Translations under genes and position numbers: made by a program
In this document: piece by piece, positions 32,519-40,145 of the stretch
Layout: each line of letters begins with the position of its first letter
Position numbering within the stretch: the stretch's first letter is position 1
Source of the DNA: Nonomuraea jabiensis
Lineage (GTDB): Bacteria > Actinomycetota > Actinomycetes > Streptosporangiales > Streptosporangiaceae
DNA length: 64,000 nt
Direction of reading: 5' to 3'
Assembly (NCBI RefSeq): GCF_014204795.1
Contig: NZ_JACHMB010000001.1
Span: 12,118,501-12,182,500 of the forward strand
The notes under the pieces: generated by a model
The model's input: the letters and a program-made list of their open reading frames with translations, nothing else
Databases searched by the model: none
What the model was told of the DNA's origin: nothing

Positions 32519-32725
32519 TCAGGATGAGACTCTCCTGTTTCGTCCCGCGCCGACGTCGACGCGGGTGATGGAGAGGGTGCCGTCCTCGCCGAGATCGTTG
32601 AACAGCACGGCCGAGCCGTCCGGGGCGAAGACCGGGTGGGGGTGGGCGGGGTGGCGGGTCGCACGGGTGCGGGCGAGCGGCGTCGTACCGCCCTCCACCA
32701 GGTCCCGCCGCGCGGCCAGGCTCGC
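32519..32725 (-). pseudogene. C-terminal scrap of a TolB/PD40-type beta-propeller protein
   Basis: The minus-strand frame between a TAG (32726-32728) and a TGA (32519-32521) encodes about 68 residues including HPHPVFAPDGSAVLFNDLGE, then GTLSITRVDV, which is the repeat signature (FxPDG...VLF) of PD40/TolB blades such as those of oligogalacturonate lyases. No start codon or ribosome site precedes it, and upstream blades are absent. I infer a gene remnant. The flanks 32432-32518 and 32726-32817 carry nothing I can name. Confidence 0.45.
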
Positions 32726-32817
32726 CTACGGGGCCCGCCGTCACCGGCAGGGTGCCGCAGCGGCTGGTGAGTCAGGGCCTCGCAGGCCGGGAGTCCGAGA
32801 CTGCCGGCGTCGGCGGG

Positions 32818-34155
32818 TCAGTGGAGTCGCGATCGGGTGTGGGGTGTGGATGCCTGGCCGGTGCCGGAGGGGCGCCGGGACGCGTCGGACGGTGGCACCG
32901 CGGCAGGGCGGCGTACGAAGTGCGCGAGGGAGAGCAGGAGAAGGGCGGCGGCGGGCACCGCACCGGCGAGCGCCAGGCCGATTCGGGGCCCGAGGTGCTG
33001 GTTGATGGCGCCGACCAGCGGTCCGCCGAGCGCGCCGCACCCGAAGAACACGAGCAGGTAGACGCCCATCGCCCGGCCGCGAACCTCGGTCCCGGCGGCG
33101 ACCTGCACGGTGGCGTTGACCGCCGTGAACAACAGCGTGGTGGTCATGCCGATCCCGGCGAGGGCGCACGCGAGGCTCCACGGTGCCGGCATGGCGGCGG
33201 CGAGTAAGTACATGGCGGCCACCGCAGACCCGGTCCAGGCCAGCCCGCGCATGGAGGTGCGGGTTCGGCCGGCGGCGATCAGCGCGCCGAGCATGGCGCC
33301 GAGCGCGACGACGAAGGTGAGCATCGCGTAGCCGGACGGTCCGATGTCGAGCGTGCGGGCATAGGAGGACAGCGTGACCGGCAGGCTGCTGGTGAACATG
33401 CTGAACGCGCCGGCCAGCGCGATGGGCCGCCAGATCTCCGGTCGCCGTACCAGCCCGCGCATCCCACCTGGAGCGGGTGCGGCGGCGGGCGCCGCGGGGC
33501 GCGGTTGTGGGAGCCGGTCCGGGTCGATGCAGGCGAAAGCGATGAGCGGGACAGCGTAGGAGACGGCGTTGAGAGCGAAGGCCCAGCCGGGACCGACGGC
33601 GCTGATCAGCGCGCCGGACACCGCCGGGCCGGCGAGGGCACCGAGCTGGTACGTCGAGGAGTTGAGGCTGATGGCGCTGTACAGGTGGTCACGCTCGACC
33701 AGATCGGTGACGAACGCCAGCCGGACAGGCTGGTCGATCGCGGCGATGATGCCGAGACCGGCCGCCAGGAGCTGGATGTGCCAGGCGGTGACGTGGCCGG
33801 TGAGGGTGAGCACGGCGAGCGTCGCGGCCAGGGCGCCGGTCGCGGCCTGCGTGGCTTGCAGCACGCGGCGCTTCGGGTAATGATCGGCGATCCAGCCACC
33901 GGCCAGGCCGAAGACCAGCATGGGAGCCAGTTGCAGAGCGGTGGTGACTCCGACGGCGGTGGCGTCTCCGGTGAGGCTGAGCACCAGCCAGTCCTGGGCG
34001 ATGCGCTGCACCCACATCCCGGTGGTCGCCACCGTCTGGCCGAGCAGCAAGAGCCGGAAGTTCCGGGAACGCAGCGCGGCGAGCCTGGCACGTCGAGGGA
34101 TGGATGGTGTCGGGCGGGGGTTGGGGGGCTCGGGTCTTTCGGCCGCCCTGGTCAC
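32818..34155 (-). CDS. MFS exporter, EntS/transmembrane-secretion-effector type
   Basis: A 445-residue twelve-helix transporter. FRLLLLGQTVATTGMWVQRI at the N-terminus, then QDWLVLSL and GLAGGWIADHYPKRRVL (loop 2-3 A-motif), and PVRLAFVTDLV are typical of the MFS_3 group that includes enterobactin exporter EntS and macrolide exporters. The start chosen is GTG 34155, eight bases after GGAGGAG. The upstream ATG at 34194 would put the ribosome site in the gene. It is divergent from a LysR regulator that probably controls it. The substrate is unknown, probably a drug or secreted metabolite. Confidence 0.88.
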   Translation of the reverse strand: MTRAAERPEPPNPRPTPSIPRRARLAALRSRNFRLLLLGQTVATTGMWVQRIAQDWLVLSLTGDATAVGVTTALQLAPMLVFGLAGGWIADHYPKRRVLQATQAATGALAATLAVLTLTGHVTAWHIQLLAAGLGIIAAIDQPVRLAFVTDLVERDHLYSAISLNSSTYQLGALAGPAVSGALISAVGPGWAFALNAVSYAVPLIAFACIDPDRLPQPRPAAPAAAPAPGGMRGLVRRPEIWRPIALAGAFSMFTSSLPVTLSSYARTLDIGPSGYAMLTFVVALGAMLGALIAAGRTRTSMRGLAWTGSAVAAMYLLAAAMPAPWSLACALAGIGMTTTLLFTAVNATVQVAAGTEVRGRAMGVYLLVFFGCGALGGPLVGAINQHLGPRIGLALAGAVPAAALLLLSLAHFVRRPAAVPPSDASRRPSGTGQASTPHTRSRLH

Positions 34156-34227
34156 AACGGAACTCCTCCTCCAGTAAGGGGGCTGTGTCTCCATCGTTGG
34201 GCAGCGAGATCAATTTACGAAAGGGAA

Positions 34228-34247
34228 TTGATCAAATAAGTCTTATT
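34228..34247. promoter_or_regulatory. Overlapping palindromes in the MFS/LysR promoter
   Basis: TTGATCAA (34228-34235) runs into AATAAGTCTTATT (34235-34247), a 13-bp inverted repeat around a central T. This is the only AT-rich stretch in the neighbourhood and lies midway between the MFS and LysR starts, so it may be both promoter and LysR operator. Confidence 0.5.
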
Positions 34248-34283
34248 GCGAATCATGATGAGCTGGCCTACCGTCGGCCCGTG

Positions 34284-35210
34284 ATGTTTCCTCCCGAGCA
34301 GGTGCGCACGTTCCTGGCGGTGGCGCAGTCGTTGAGCTTCAGCCGGGCCGCGGCGGCGCTGGGCCTCGGTCAGCCCACGGTGAGCCAGCACATCCGCAAG
34401 CTCGAGCAGGCGGTTGGCCGGCCGCTGCTGGTCCGGGACACTCGCAGCGTGACGTTGACCGTCGACGGAGAGGCGATGGTCGGCTTCGCCCGTACGATCC
34501 TCACCGCACACGCTCAGGCGGCGGACTATTTCACCGGCGCCGGGGTGCGGGGCCGGTTGCGGTTCGGCGTGACCGACGATCTCGCGCTGAGCCAGGTGCC
34601 GCGGATCCTGCGCGAGTTCCGGCACCTCAACCCAGGTGTCACGCTGGACCTGACCGTGGCCCAGCAGGGCGTGCAACTGCAACGCCGGGTGGAATCCGGC
34701 CACGTCGACGTCGCCTTCCTCCAGACCACCGCCGGAGAGGGGCGGGGCCGGCTGGTGCGCCGGGACCGGCTGGTCTGGGCCGCCGTCGAGGGCACCGGCC
34801 TGCGGTGGGACGAGGGACAGCGGGTGCCGCTGATCGTGTACCAGGCGCCCAGCCCCAGCCGGGCGCTGGCGGTGCAGGCGCTGGAGCAGGCGGGCGTCAA
34901 GCACCGTGTGGTCTGTACGGCGCGCGGGGTCAACGCCGTTCTGGCCGCCACCCGCGCCGGACTCGGCATCGCGATCTTCGCCCGCAGCCTGCTGCCCGCC
35001 GATCTGGTCGAGTTGCCCAAGGGTGCCGGACTACCCGAGCTGGGCGAACTCGACCTCGTCCTGCTGACCAACCCGCGGGCCCCCTCCGAACTCGCGGAGG
35101 CCCTGACCAGCGCCATCCTCGCCCACGCCAACCCTGTCGGCTCCATCCACGACACCCGTCACCGGCCGGAGGGCCCGGCGGGTGCGGAGACCCGCCGAAC
35201 GCGTCCGTAG
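34284..35210 (+). CDS. LysR family transcriptional regulator
   Basis: A 308-residue LysR protein: winged helix FPPEQVRTFLAVAQSLSFSR with GQPTVSQHIRKLEQAVGRPL, and a sensor domain from about residue 88 (GRLRFGVTDDLALSQVPRIL). No clear Shine-Dalgarno lies before ATG 34284 (GTG 34281 is also possible), so translation may be leaderless. The Arg/Pro-rich last 20 residues are not part of the family core. It is divergent from the MFS exporter and likely its regulator. Confidence 0.9.
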   Translation: MFPPEQVRTFLAVAQSLSFSRAAAALGLGQPTVSQHIRKLEQAVGRPLLVRDTRSVTLTVDGEAMVGFARTILTAHAQAADYFTGAGVRGRLRFGVTDDLALSQVPRILREFRHLNPGVTLDLTVAQQGVQLQRRVESGHVDVAFLQTTAGEGRGRLVRRDRLVWAAVEGTGLRWDEGQRVPLIVYQAPSPSRALAVQALEQAGVKHRVVCTARGVNAVLAATRAGLGIAIFARSLLPADLVELPKGAGLPELGELDLVLLTNPRAPSELAEALTSAILAHANPVGSIHDTRHRPEGPAGAETRRTRP

Positions 35211-35447
35211 GAGGGCGCGCGTCTTCACGTCCTACCGCACCCGGATCGGCACCTGCCCAGGGGGCATCCGGACACCTCGGCCGATCGCGAGCCGACCGTC
35301 ACGCCGTTCTACCGGCGGCGATCCCGCAGCCGACGCCTCCACGACCTCGTCCCCGGCCCACGCCGGCCCTCAGAGCCGGGCCCCCGAAGCCGAAGGTTCC
35401 GGCGAGCAGCCCGGCCGGCGGGGTGCGCGGCTCGCGCGCGGCGACCG

Positions 35448-36776
35448 TCATTTCGGGCCGTGCCTCTTGACCTTCTTCGTCTTGTCCTTCTTCGTCTTGA
35501 CCTTCTCGGCCGGTCCGTGCGAGATGTCGGTGGACAGGGGCGGTGCCGTACGAGCGTGCTCCGGTTCGCTCCTGGCGGCCCGGCGCCGGCCCGAGACGAG
35601 GTTGGCCGGCAGCGCGGTGTCCAGCTCGGTCATCGCAGGCGGCACAGTGGGCGGCACAGTGGGCGGCACAGTGGGCGGCACGGTGGGCGGCACGGTGGGC
35701 GGCACGGTGGGCGGCGGAGTGGCCTGCGTCCCGGAGGGCGAAGGGTGCGTGCTCGGCTCGACCCCCCACCACGAGCTGGTCGCCAGCACGCTGACGATCA
35801 GGGCCGCGACGACGGCCGTCTGCCGCCAGTGCTCGACGACCCACCGCCCGTACGGCGCCCGTTCGCCAAGAGGGCGGCCGGCGGGCGAGGCGCTGATCCG
35901 CCCGCTGTCCCCGTCAACGGTCGGCGGGTCCGAAGAGATCGGCATGACCGGCTGCTCGCACAGGGCGGACAGTTGCTCCTGAAGGCGGGCCGCGTCCGTA
36001 CGCCGGTCCGGATCCTTGTCCAGCAGCCCGGCGATGACCGAGGCGAGCGGCCCCGCGCGCTCGCACGGCGCCGGGTCCGAGGCCAGCACCGCGGACAGGG
36101 TGGCCAGCTCGCTGCTGAACCCGAACGGGGCACGGCCCTCGACCGCCGCGTACAAGGTGGCGCCCAGCGACCACAGATCGGCCTGCGGCGTGGCGGGGCC
36201 GCCGCGGGCGCGTTCGGGGGCGATGTAGGCGGGCGTGCCGACGACGATGCTCTCCCGGGTCAGGCGCGCCTGGTCGGCCAGGGTGCTGGCCAGCCCGAAG
36301 TCGGTGAGGATGGCGTGCCCGTCGTCGGTGATGAGGATGTTGGCGGGCTTGATGTCGCGGTGCACGATGCCGCCGGCGTGGGCGGCGCGCAGGGCGTCCA
36401 GCACTTCGAGCCCGATGCGGGCGACCTCGGAGAGGGGCAGCGGTCCCCGCTCGCCGATCACCTGGGCGAGGCTGGGAGCAGGGACGAGCTGCAGGACGAT
36501 CCACGGCCGTTCGTCGGCGACCACGACGTCGTACACGGCCGCGATGTGCGGGTGGCTCAGCCGCGCGGTCAGGCGGGCCTCGCGCAGGGTCCGCCTGAGC
36601 AGCGCCTCGCGCTCCGGCCCCGGCTGGTGCGGGATGCGGATCTCCTTGACCGCCACCTGCCGGTCCAGCAGCTCGTCATGAGCGCGCCAGACCCTGCCCA
36701 TGGCCCCCTGGCCCAGCTCGGCCAGCAACCGGTACCGAGCCCCCAATAACCATCCTTCATAGCCTGCGACGGGCAT
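35448..36776 (-). CDS. Membrane Ser/Thr protein kinase (PknB-like) with repeat linker
   Basis: A 442-residue kinase. Residues about 10-275 form a complete Hanks-type catalytic domain: glycine loop LGQGAMGRVWRA, VAVKEI lysine, catalytic HRDIKPAN (D141), DFG and GTPAYIAPERAR. A single transmembrane helix follows at about 330-350 (TAVVAALIVSVLA), then an extracellular tail of six PPTV repeats and a Lys-rich end (KVKTKKDKTKKVKRHG). No PASTA or ligand-binding domain is present. The start at 36776 lacks a good ribosome site, and an internal TTG near LGARYRLL is possible. It has no operon partner. Confidence 0.88.
   Translation of the reverse strand: MPVAGYEGWLLGARYRLLAELGQGAMGRVWRAHDELLDRQVAVKEIRIPHQPGPEREALLRRTLREARLTARLSHPHIAAVYDVVVADERPWIVLQLVPAPSLAQVIGERGPLPLSEVARIGLEVLDALRAAHAGGIVHRDIKPANILITDDGHAILTDFGLASTLADQARLTRESIVVGTPAYIAPERARGGPATPQADLWSLGATLYAAVEGRAPFGFSSELATLSAVLASDPAPCERAGPLASVIAGLLDKDPDRRTDAARLQEQLSALCEQPVMPISSDPPTVDGDSGRISASPAGRPLGERAPYGRWVVEHWRQTAVVAALIVSVLATSSWWGVEPSTHPSPSGTQATPPPTVPPTVPPTVPPTVPPTVPPTVPPAMTELDTALPANLVSGRRRAARSEPEHARTAPPLSTDISHGPAEKVKTKKDKTKKVKRHGPK
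35641..35712 (-). repeat. Six tandem 12-bp units encoding PPTV
   Basis: GGCAC(A/G)GTGGGC is repeated six times without gaps. The first three units carry A and the last three carry G at position six, so the block probably grew by two local duplications. It encodes the Pro/Thr/Val linker outside the kinase's membrane helix, and unit number probably varies between strains. Confidence 0.9.
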
Positions 36777-36835
36777 GACGACATGCGTACCCGATCATCG
36801 CCCGTACATGCACGGCCAGATGCCCCTATACGGGG

Positions 36836-38524
36836 TCAGGTCGTGGCCAGGCAGTCGGCCGGCAGCGGGAACCAGCGCAGCCGCTCGAAGTCGTCCGGCA
36901 GGCCAGGCGGGCGCAGGTCGATCTCGTCGGAGCGGGCCGCCAGGATGGCCCGGGCCTCCTCCAGGTAGCCGGGCAGGGCGTCCTCGCCGGCCCGGACGTG
37001 CGGGGCGGGCAGCGCGCCGGGGTCGTCGAAGCGCAGGTCGGAAAGGCGCAGCGGCGGCTCGGCGGAGTCGCGGTGGTGCCGCCACAGCCCGGTGCGAGGC
37101 TCGAAGCGGTAGTCGGGCAGCAACCGGTGGCCGTACCGGGCGACCAGTTCGACGGCCTCGATGAGGTAGTCGCAGACCGCGTCGGAGACGAAGTAGTTGA
37201 AGTTGATGCGTACCCAGCCGGGTTTGATGCCGTGGCAGCCGTGCCCGATCTCCTCCTCGAAGGCCCGCGAGCGGGCGGCGTCGATGGCCAGCAGGCGGTG
37301 GCCGTAGGGGCCGGCGCAGGAGCAGCCGCCGCGCGCCTGGATGCCGAACAGGTCGTTCAGCACCGCCACCACGTAGTTGTGGTGCAGGAACAGCTCCCCG
37401 GACCGGATGCGGACCGACACGATGGACAGCCGGCGGGAGTGCCGGTCGCCGAGGATCTCGATGTTCGGGCTGCTCTCCCACCGCCGCAGGGCCCGCTGCC
37501 AGAAGCGTTCCTCGCGGGCCTGGATGAGGTCGGTGCCGATGGCCTGCTTGAGCCGGAAGACCAGCCCGGCGCGGATCGACTCGACGATGGCCGGTGTGCC
37601 GCCCTCCTCGCGGGCGATCGCGTCGTCGAGATAGCGGTGCCCGGTGGGGTCCACGAACAGCACGGTGCCGCCGCCCGGCGCGGTGGGCACCCGGTTGCGG
37701 ACCAGGTCGCGCCGCACCACCAGGACGCCGGGCGTCTGCGGCCCGCCGACGAACTTGTGCGGCGACAGGAAGATCGCGTCCTTGTGGTCGTCCGCGCCGG
37801 GCGCGCTGGCGGCCATCCGGATCGGCACGTACGGCCCGGCCGCCGCGTAGTCCCAGAACGACAGCGCGCCGTGCTCGTGGAGCAGGGCCGCGATGCGTTC
37901 GGTGTCGGACAGGATGCCGGTCACGTTCGAGGCGGCCGAGAAGCTGCCGATCAGCAGCGGCCGGTCGGCGTGGCGGGCCAGCTGGGCCCGCAGGTCGTCG
38001 CAGTCGATGTGGCCGTCGCGGTCCTCGCCGATGGCGACGGTGTCGGCGATGGACTCCCGCCAGGGCAACTCGTTGGAGTGGTGCTCGTACGGGCCGACGA
38101 ACACCATCGGCCGGTCCTCCTCCGGGACCATCCGCGCGTACCGGCCGGGGACCCGCAGCTCCAGGATGCCGACGAGCTTGTTGATCGCCGCGGTCGCGCC
38201 CGAACCGCAGAAGATCACCACGTCGTCCGGGCCGCCGCCGACGGCGTCGTGGACGGCGGCACGGGCCTGCTCGCGTAATCGGCTGGTCTGCAGCCCGGTT
38301 CCGGAGCTCTCGGTGTGGGTGTTGGCGTAGCGCGGCAGGACGTGGTCCCGGATGAAGTCCTCGATGAAGCCGAGCGACCGGCCCGAGGCGGTGTAGTCGG
38401 CGTAGATGATGCGGCGCGGTCCGTACGGGCCCTGCAGCACCTCGTCATCGCCGATGACGCCGGCGCGGATGCGCTCCAGCAGCGGCGAGGTCGGCGGTTC
38501 GGAGGCGGATCGTCGTGTCTGCAC
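36836..38524 (-). CDS. Class V aminotransferase (cysteine-desulphurase-like PLP enzyme)
   Basis: A 562-residue fold-type I PLP enzyme. The PLP lysine is K257 in FLSPHKFVGGPQTPG, with supporting motifs SGSGATAAINK-like FCGSGATAAINKL, EHHSNELPWRE and FWDYAAAGPYVPI. A CSC pair (C401, C403, in GGCSCAGPYGH) sits where group II cysteine desulphurases keep the sulphur-accepting Cys. At 562 residues it is about 150 longer than SufS/CsdA, the excess being mostly C-terminal (from about 450). No SUF genes are adjacent, so it may be a lyase or sulphur-transfer enzyme of a secondary path rather than Fe-S assembly. Confidence 0.85.
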   Translation of the reverse strand: MQTRRSASEPPTSPLLERIRAGVIGDDEVLQGPYGPRRIIYADYTASGRSLGFIEDFIRDHVLPRYANTHTESSGTGLQTSRLREQARAAVHDAVGGGPDDVVIFCGSGATAAINKLVGILELRVPGRYARMVPEEDRPMVFVGPYEHHSNELPWRESIADTVAIGEDRDGHIDCDDLRAQLARHADRPLLIGSFSAASNVTGILSDTERIAALLHEHGALSFWDYAAAGPYVPIRMAASAPGADDHKDAIFLSPHKFVGGPQTPGVLVVRRDLVRNRVPTAPGGGTVLFVDPTGHRYLDDAIAREEGGTPAIVESIRAGLVFRLKQAIGTDLIQAREERFWQRALRRWESSPNIEILGDRHSRRLSIVSVRIRSGELFLHHNYVVAVLNDLFGIQARGGCSCAGPYGHRLLAIDAARSRAFEEEIGHGCHGIKPGWVRINFNYFVSDAVCDYLIEAVELVARYGHRLLPDYRFEPRTGLWRHHRDSAEPPLRLSDLRFDDPGALPAPHVRAGEDALPGYLEEARAILAARSDEIDLRPPGLPDDFERLRWFPLPADCLATT

Positions 38525-38602
38525 GCATCCAGGATCCCCCGCTCGCCGGGCCGGGCAACAGGCCGCTGATCGCCGTCGCTCGAGCGCGGCAGGCGTCCTG
38601 CC

Positions 38603-39121
38603 TCACCCCGCCCGCAGTGCCCGCCGCGCCGGGCGGTCGGTGGCGGGGGTCTGGACGTCCGGGCCGGTCGAGCCGCCGTACGTGGCGATCTTGTACTCGA
38701 CCGCCGCGAGGGACAGGGTCAGCTCGCGGATCCGGCGGCGGACGGTGTCGCGGTGCTCGATCAGCATGTCGAGCCGCTCCGGCACCGTGTGCTCCCCGGC
38801 GTCGACGAGCGCGATGTAGTCCTGCAGGTCGCGCATCGGCATGCCGGACAGCCGCATCCGGGTGAGGAACACCAGCCGCCGCACCGCGGCGGCGTCGTAG
38901 AGGCGATGACCGTTGCCGTCACGGCCCACCTCGACCAGCCCGGCCCGCTCGTAGTAGCGCAGCGTGTGGGGCGAGATGCCGAGCAGGTCGGCGACGTCTG
39001 CGATCGTCATCGGCTCGGGCACCTCGGCCAGGTCGGTGAGGCGGTGGATCGCCTCGACCGACATCGGGCCGTCGTCGCCGAGCGTTTCGAGCGCCCTGGT
39101 CATCAGATCGTCGGTGGCCAT
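38603..39121 (-). CDS. MerR family regulator
   Basis: A 172-residue MerR protein with an N-terminal extension of about 36 residues before the winged helix (MTIADVADLLGISPHTLRYY, then GLVEVGRDGNGHRLYD) and a coiled-coil dimer helix (about 115-145). No cysteines occur in the effector region, so it is not a metal sensor. It is the second gene of an operon with the SDR gene (gap ten bases), an arrangement often seen where MerR activates an aldo/keto or SDR enzyme in response to a small organic molecule. Confidence 0.88.
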   Translation of the reverse strand: MATDDLMTRALETLGDDGPMSVEAIHRLTDLAEVPEPMTIADVADLLGISPHTLRYYERAGLVEVGRDGNGHRLYDAAAVRRLVFLTRMRLSGMPMRDLQDYIALVDAGEHTVPERLDMLIEHRDTVRRRIRELTLSLAAVEYKIATYGGSTGPDVQTPATDRPARRALRAG

Positions 39122-39131
39122 GACAGCCAGC

Positions 39132-39992
39132 CTAAATCGGCCGGACCGATGCCGGGGCGTCCGCGAAGTCGGCGCCGCGGGCGGTCTCGGCCCACCGCTC
39201 GACCTCTTCCAGTCCGCGCCGGTACGCGCCCGAGATCCGCTCGACGGCCTCGCGCCCGAGCGGCAGCCGCAGCGGCACCTCGTCGCCGTGCGCGAGGGAC
39301 ACGATGATCTCGGCCGCCCGCACCGGGTCGCCCTCCTGGCGGCCGTCGGCGGCGGCCATGTCCGAGCGGACGGCGGTCAGCAGCTCGCGGTACGTCTCGG
39401 ACGCCTCGGTGAACTCCAGCACGTCACCCGCGTTGAAGTCGGTCCGGAACCGGCTCGGCTCGACGATCATCACGCGGATCCCGAACGGCGCGACCTCCCC
39501 GGCCAGCGCCTCGGACCAGCCTTCGAGGGCGAACTTCGACGCCGAGTACGCCGACACGCCCGGGAACGACGTCCGCCCGCCCTGGCTGCTCATCTGCACG
39601 ATCGTCCCGGTGCCCCGCGCGCGCATCGCGGGCAGCGCCGCCCGCACGAGCGCGGCGGGGCCGAACAGGTGCAGGTCCATCAGCTCGCGCAGCTGCGCGT
39701 CGCCGACCTCCTCGACCGCTCCGACCACGGCCCGGCCCGCGTTGTTGACGAGCACGTCGAGCTGTCCGAAACGGACCAGGGTGGCACGTACGAGCTCGCC
39801 GGCCGCGCCGGCGTCCCGGGCGTCGTACTGCGCGATCAGGCAGGTGTCGGGGTGCTCCGCCGCCAGGTCGGCCACGCTCTCGGGCCGGCGCACCGCGGCC
39901 ACCACGCGGTCGCCCGCCGCGAGCGCCGCCTCCGCCAGTGCGCGTCCGAAACCCCGGGACGCGCCGGTGATGATCCAGGTCTGTGTCGTCAT
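39132..39992 (-). CDS. SDR family oxidoreductase
   Basis: A 286-residue classical short-chain dehydrogenase: cofactor loop TGASRGFGRALAEAAL, NNAG at about 84, catalytic Ser in VQMSSQGGRTSFPG, YSASK catalytic Tyr/Lys, and a C-terminal extension of about 60 residues typical of the ketoreductase-like group. Substrate and cofactor preference are not certain (the Arg-rich loop after strand two suggests NADP). The ATG at 39992 lies about ten bases downstream of a MerR-type promoter, and the MerR gene follows in the same operon. Confidence 0.9.
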   Translation of the reverse strand: MTTQTWIITGASRGFGRALAEAALAAGDRVVAAVRRPESVADLAAEHPDTCLIAQYDARDAGAAGELVRATLVRFGQLDVLVNNAGRAVVGAVEEVGDAQLRELMDLHLFGPAALVRAALPAMRARGTGTIVQMSSQGGRTSFPGVSAYSASKFALEGWSEALAGEVAPFGIRVMIVEPSRFRTDFNAGDVLEFTEASETYRELLTAVRSDMAAADGRQEGDPVRAAEIIVSLAHGDEVPLRLPLGREAVERISGAYRRGLEEVERWAETARGADFADAPASVRPI

Positions 39993-40001
39993 GGCGGTGA
40001 C

Positions 40002-40038
40002 GCTACGGCTTCGAGCGCGCTCGAACGCAAACCCGTAG
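40002..40038 (-). promoter_or_regulatory. MerR-type promoter/operator of the SDR-MerR operon
   Basis: A perfect 16-bp palindrome TTCGAGCGCGCTCGAA (40010-40025) lies between a -35-like TTTGCG (40032-40027, minus strand) and a -10-like CGTAGC (40007-40002), with 19 bases between the hexamers. Outer arms CTACGG/CCGTAG add further symmetry. An over-long spacer filled by a dyad is the hallmark of MerR-activated promoters. Confidence 0.6.
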
Positions 40039-40145
40039 CCGATCCGAAGCGATCCATAACTCCGCCGTCCCAGGGTGAGGGTCAACCGATCGCCGCACCG
40101 CGGTGTTCTTGCCGACGTCCCTCCCCCGGTCCTCTGGAGCCCTTC

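Noticed and set aside
35641..35712. Possible CRISPR or phase-variable non-coding repeat
   Set aside because: Units are 12 bp with no spacers, in frame within the kinase gene, and encode PPTV.
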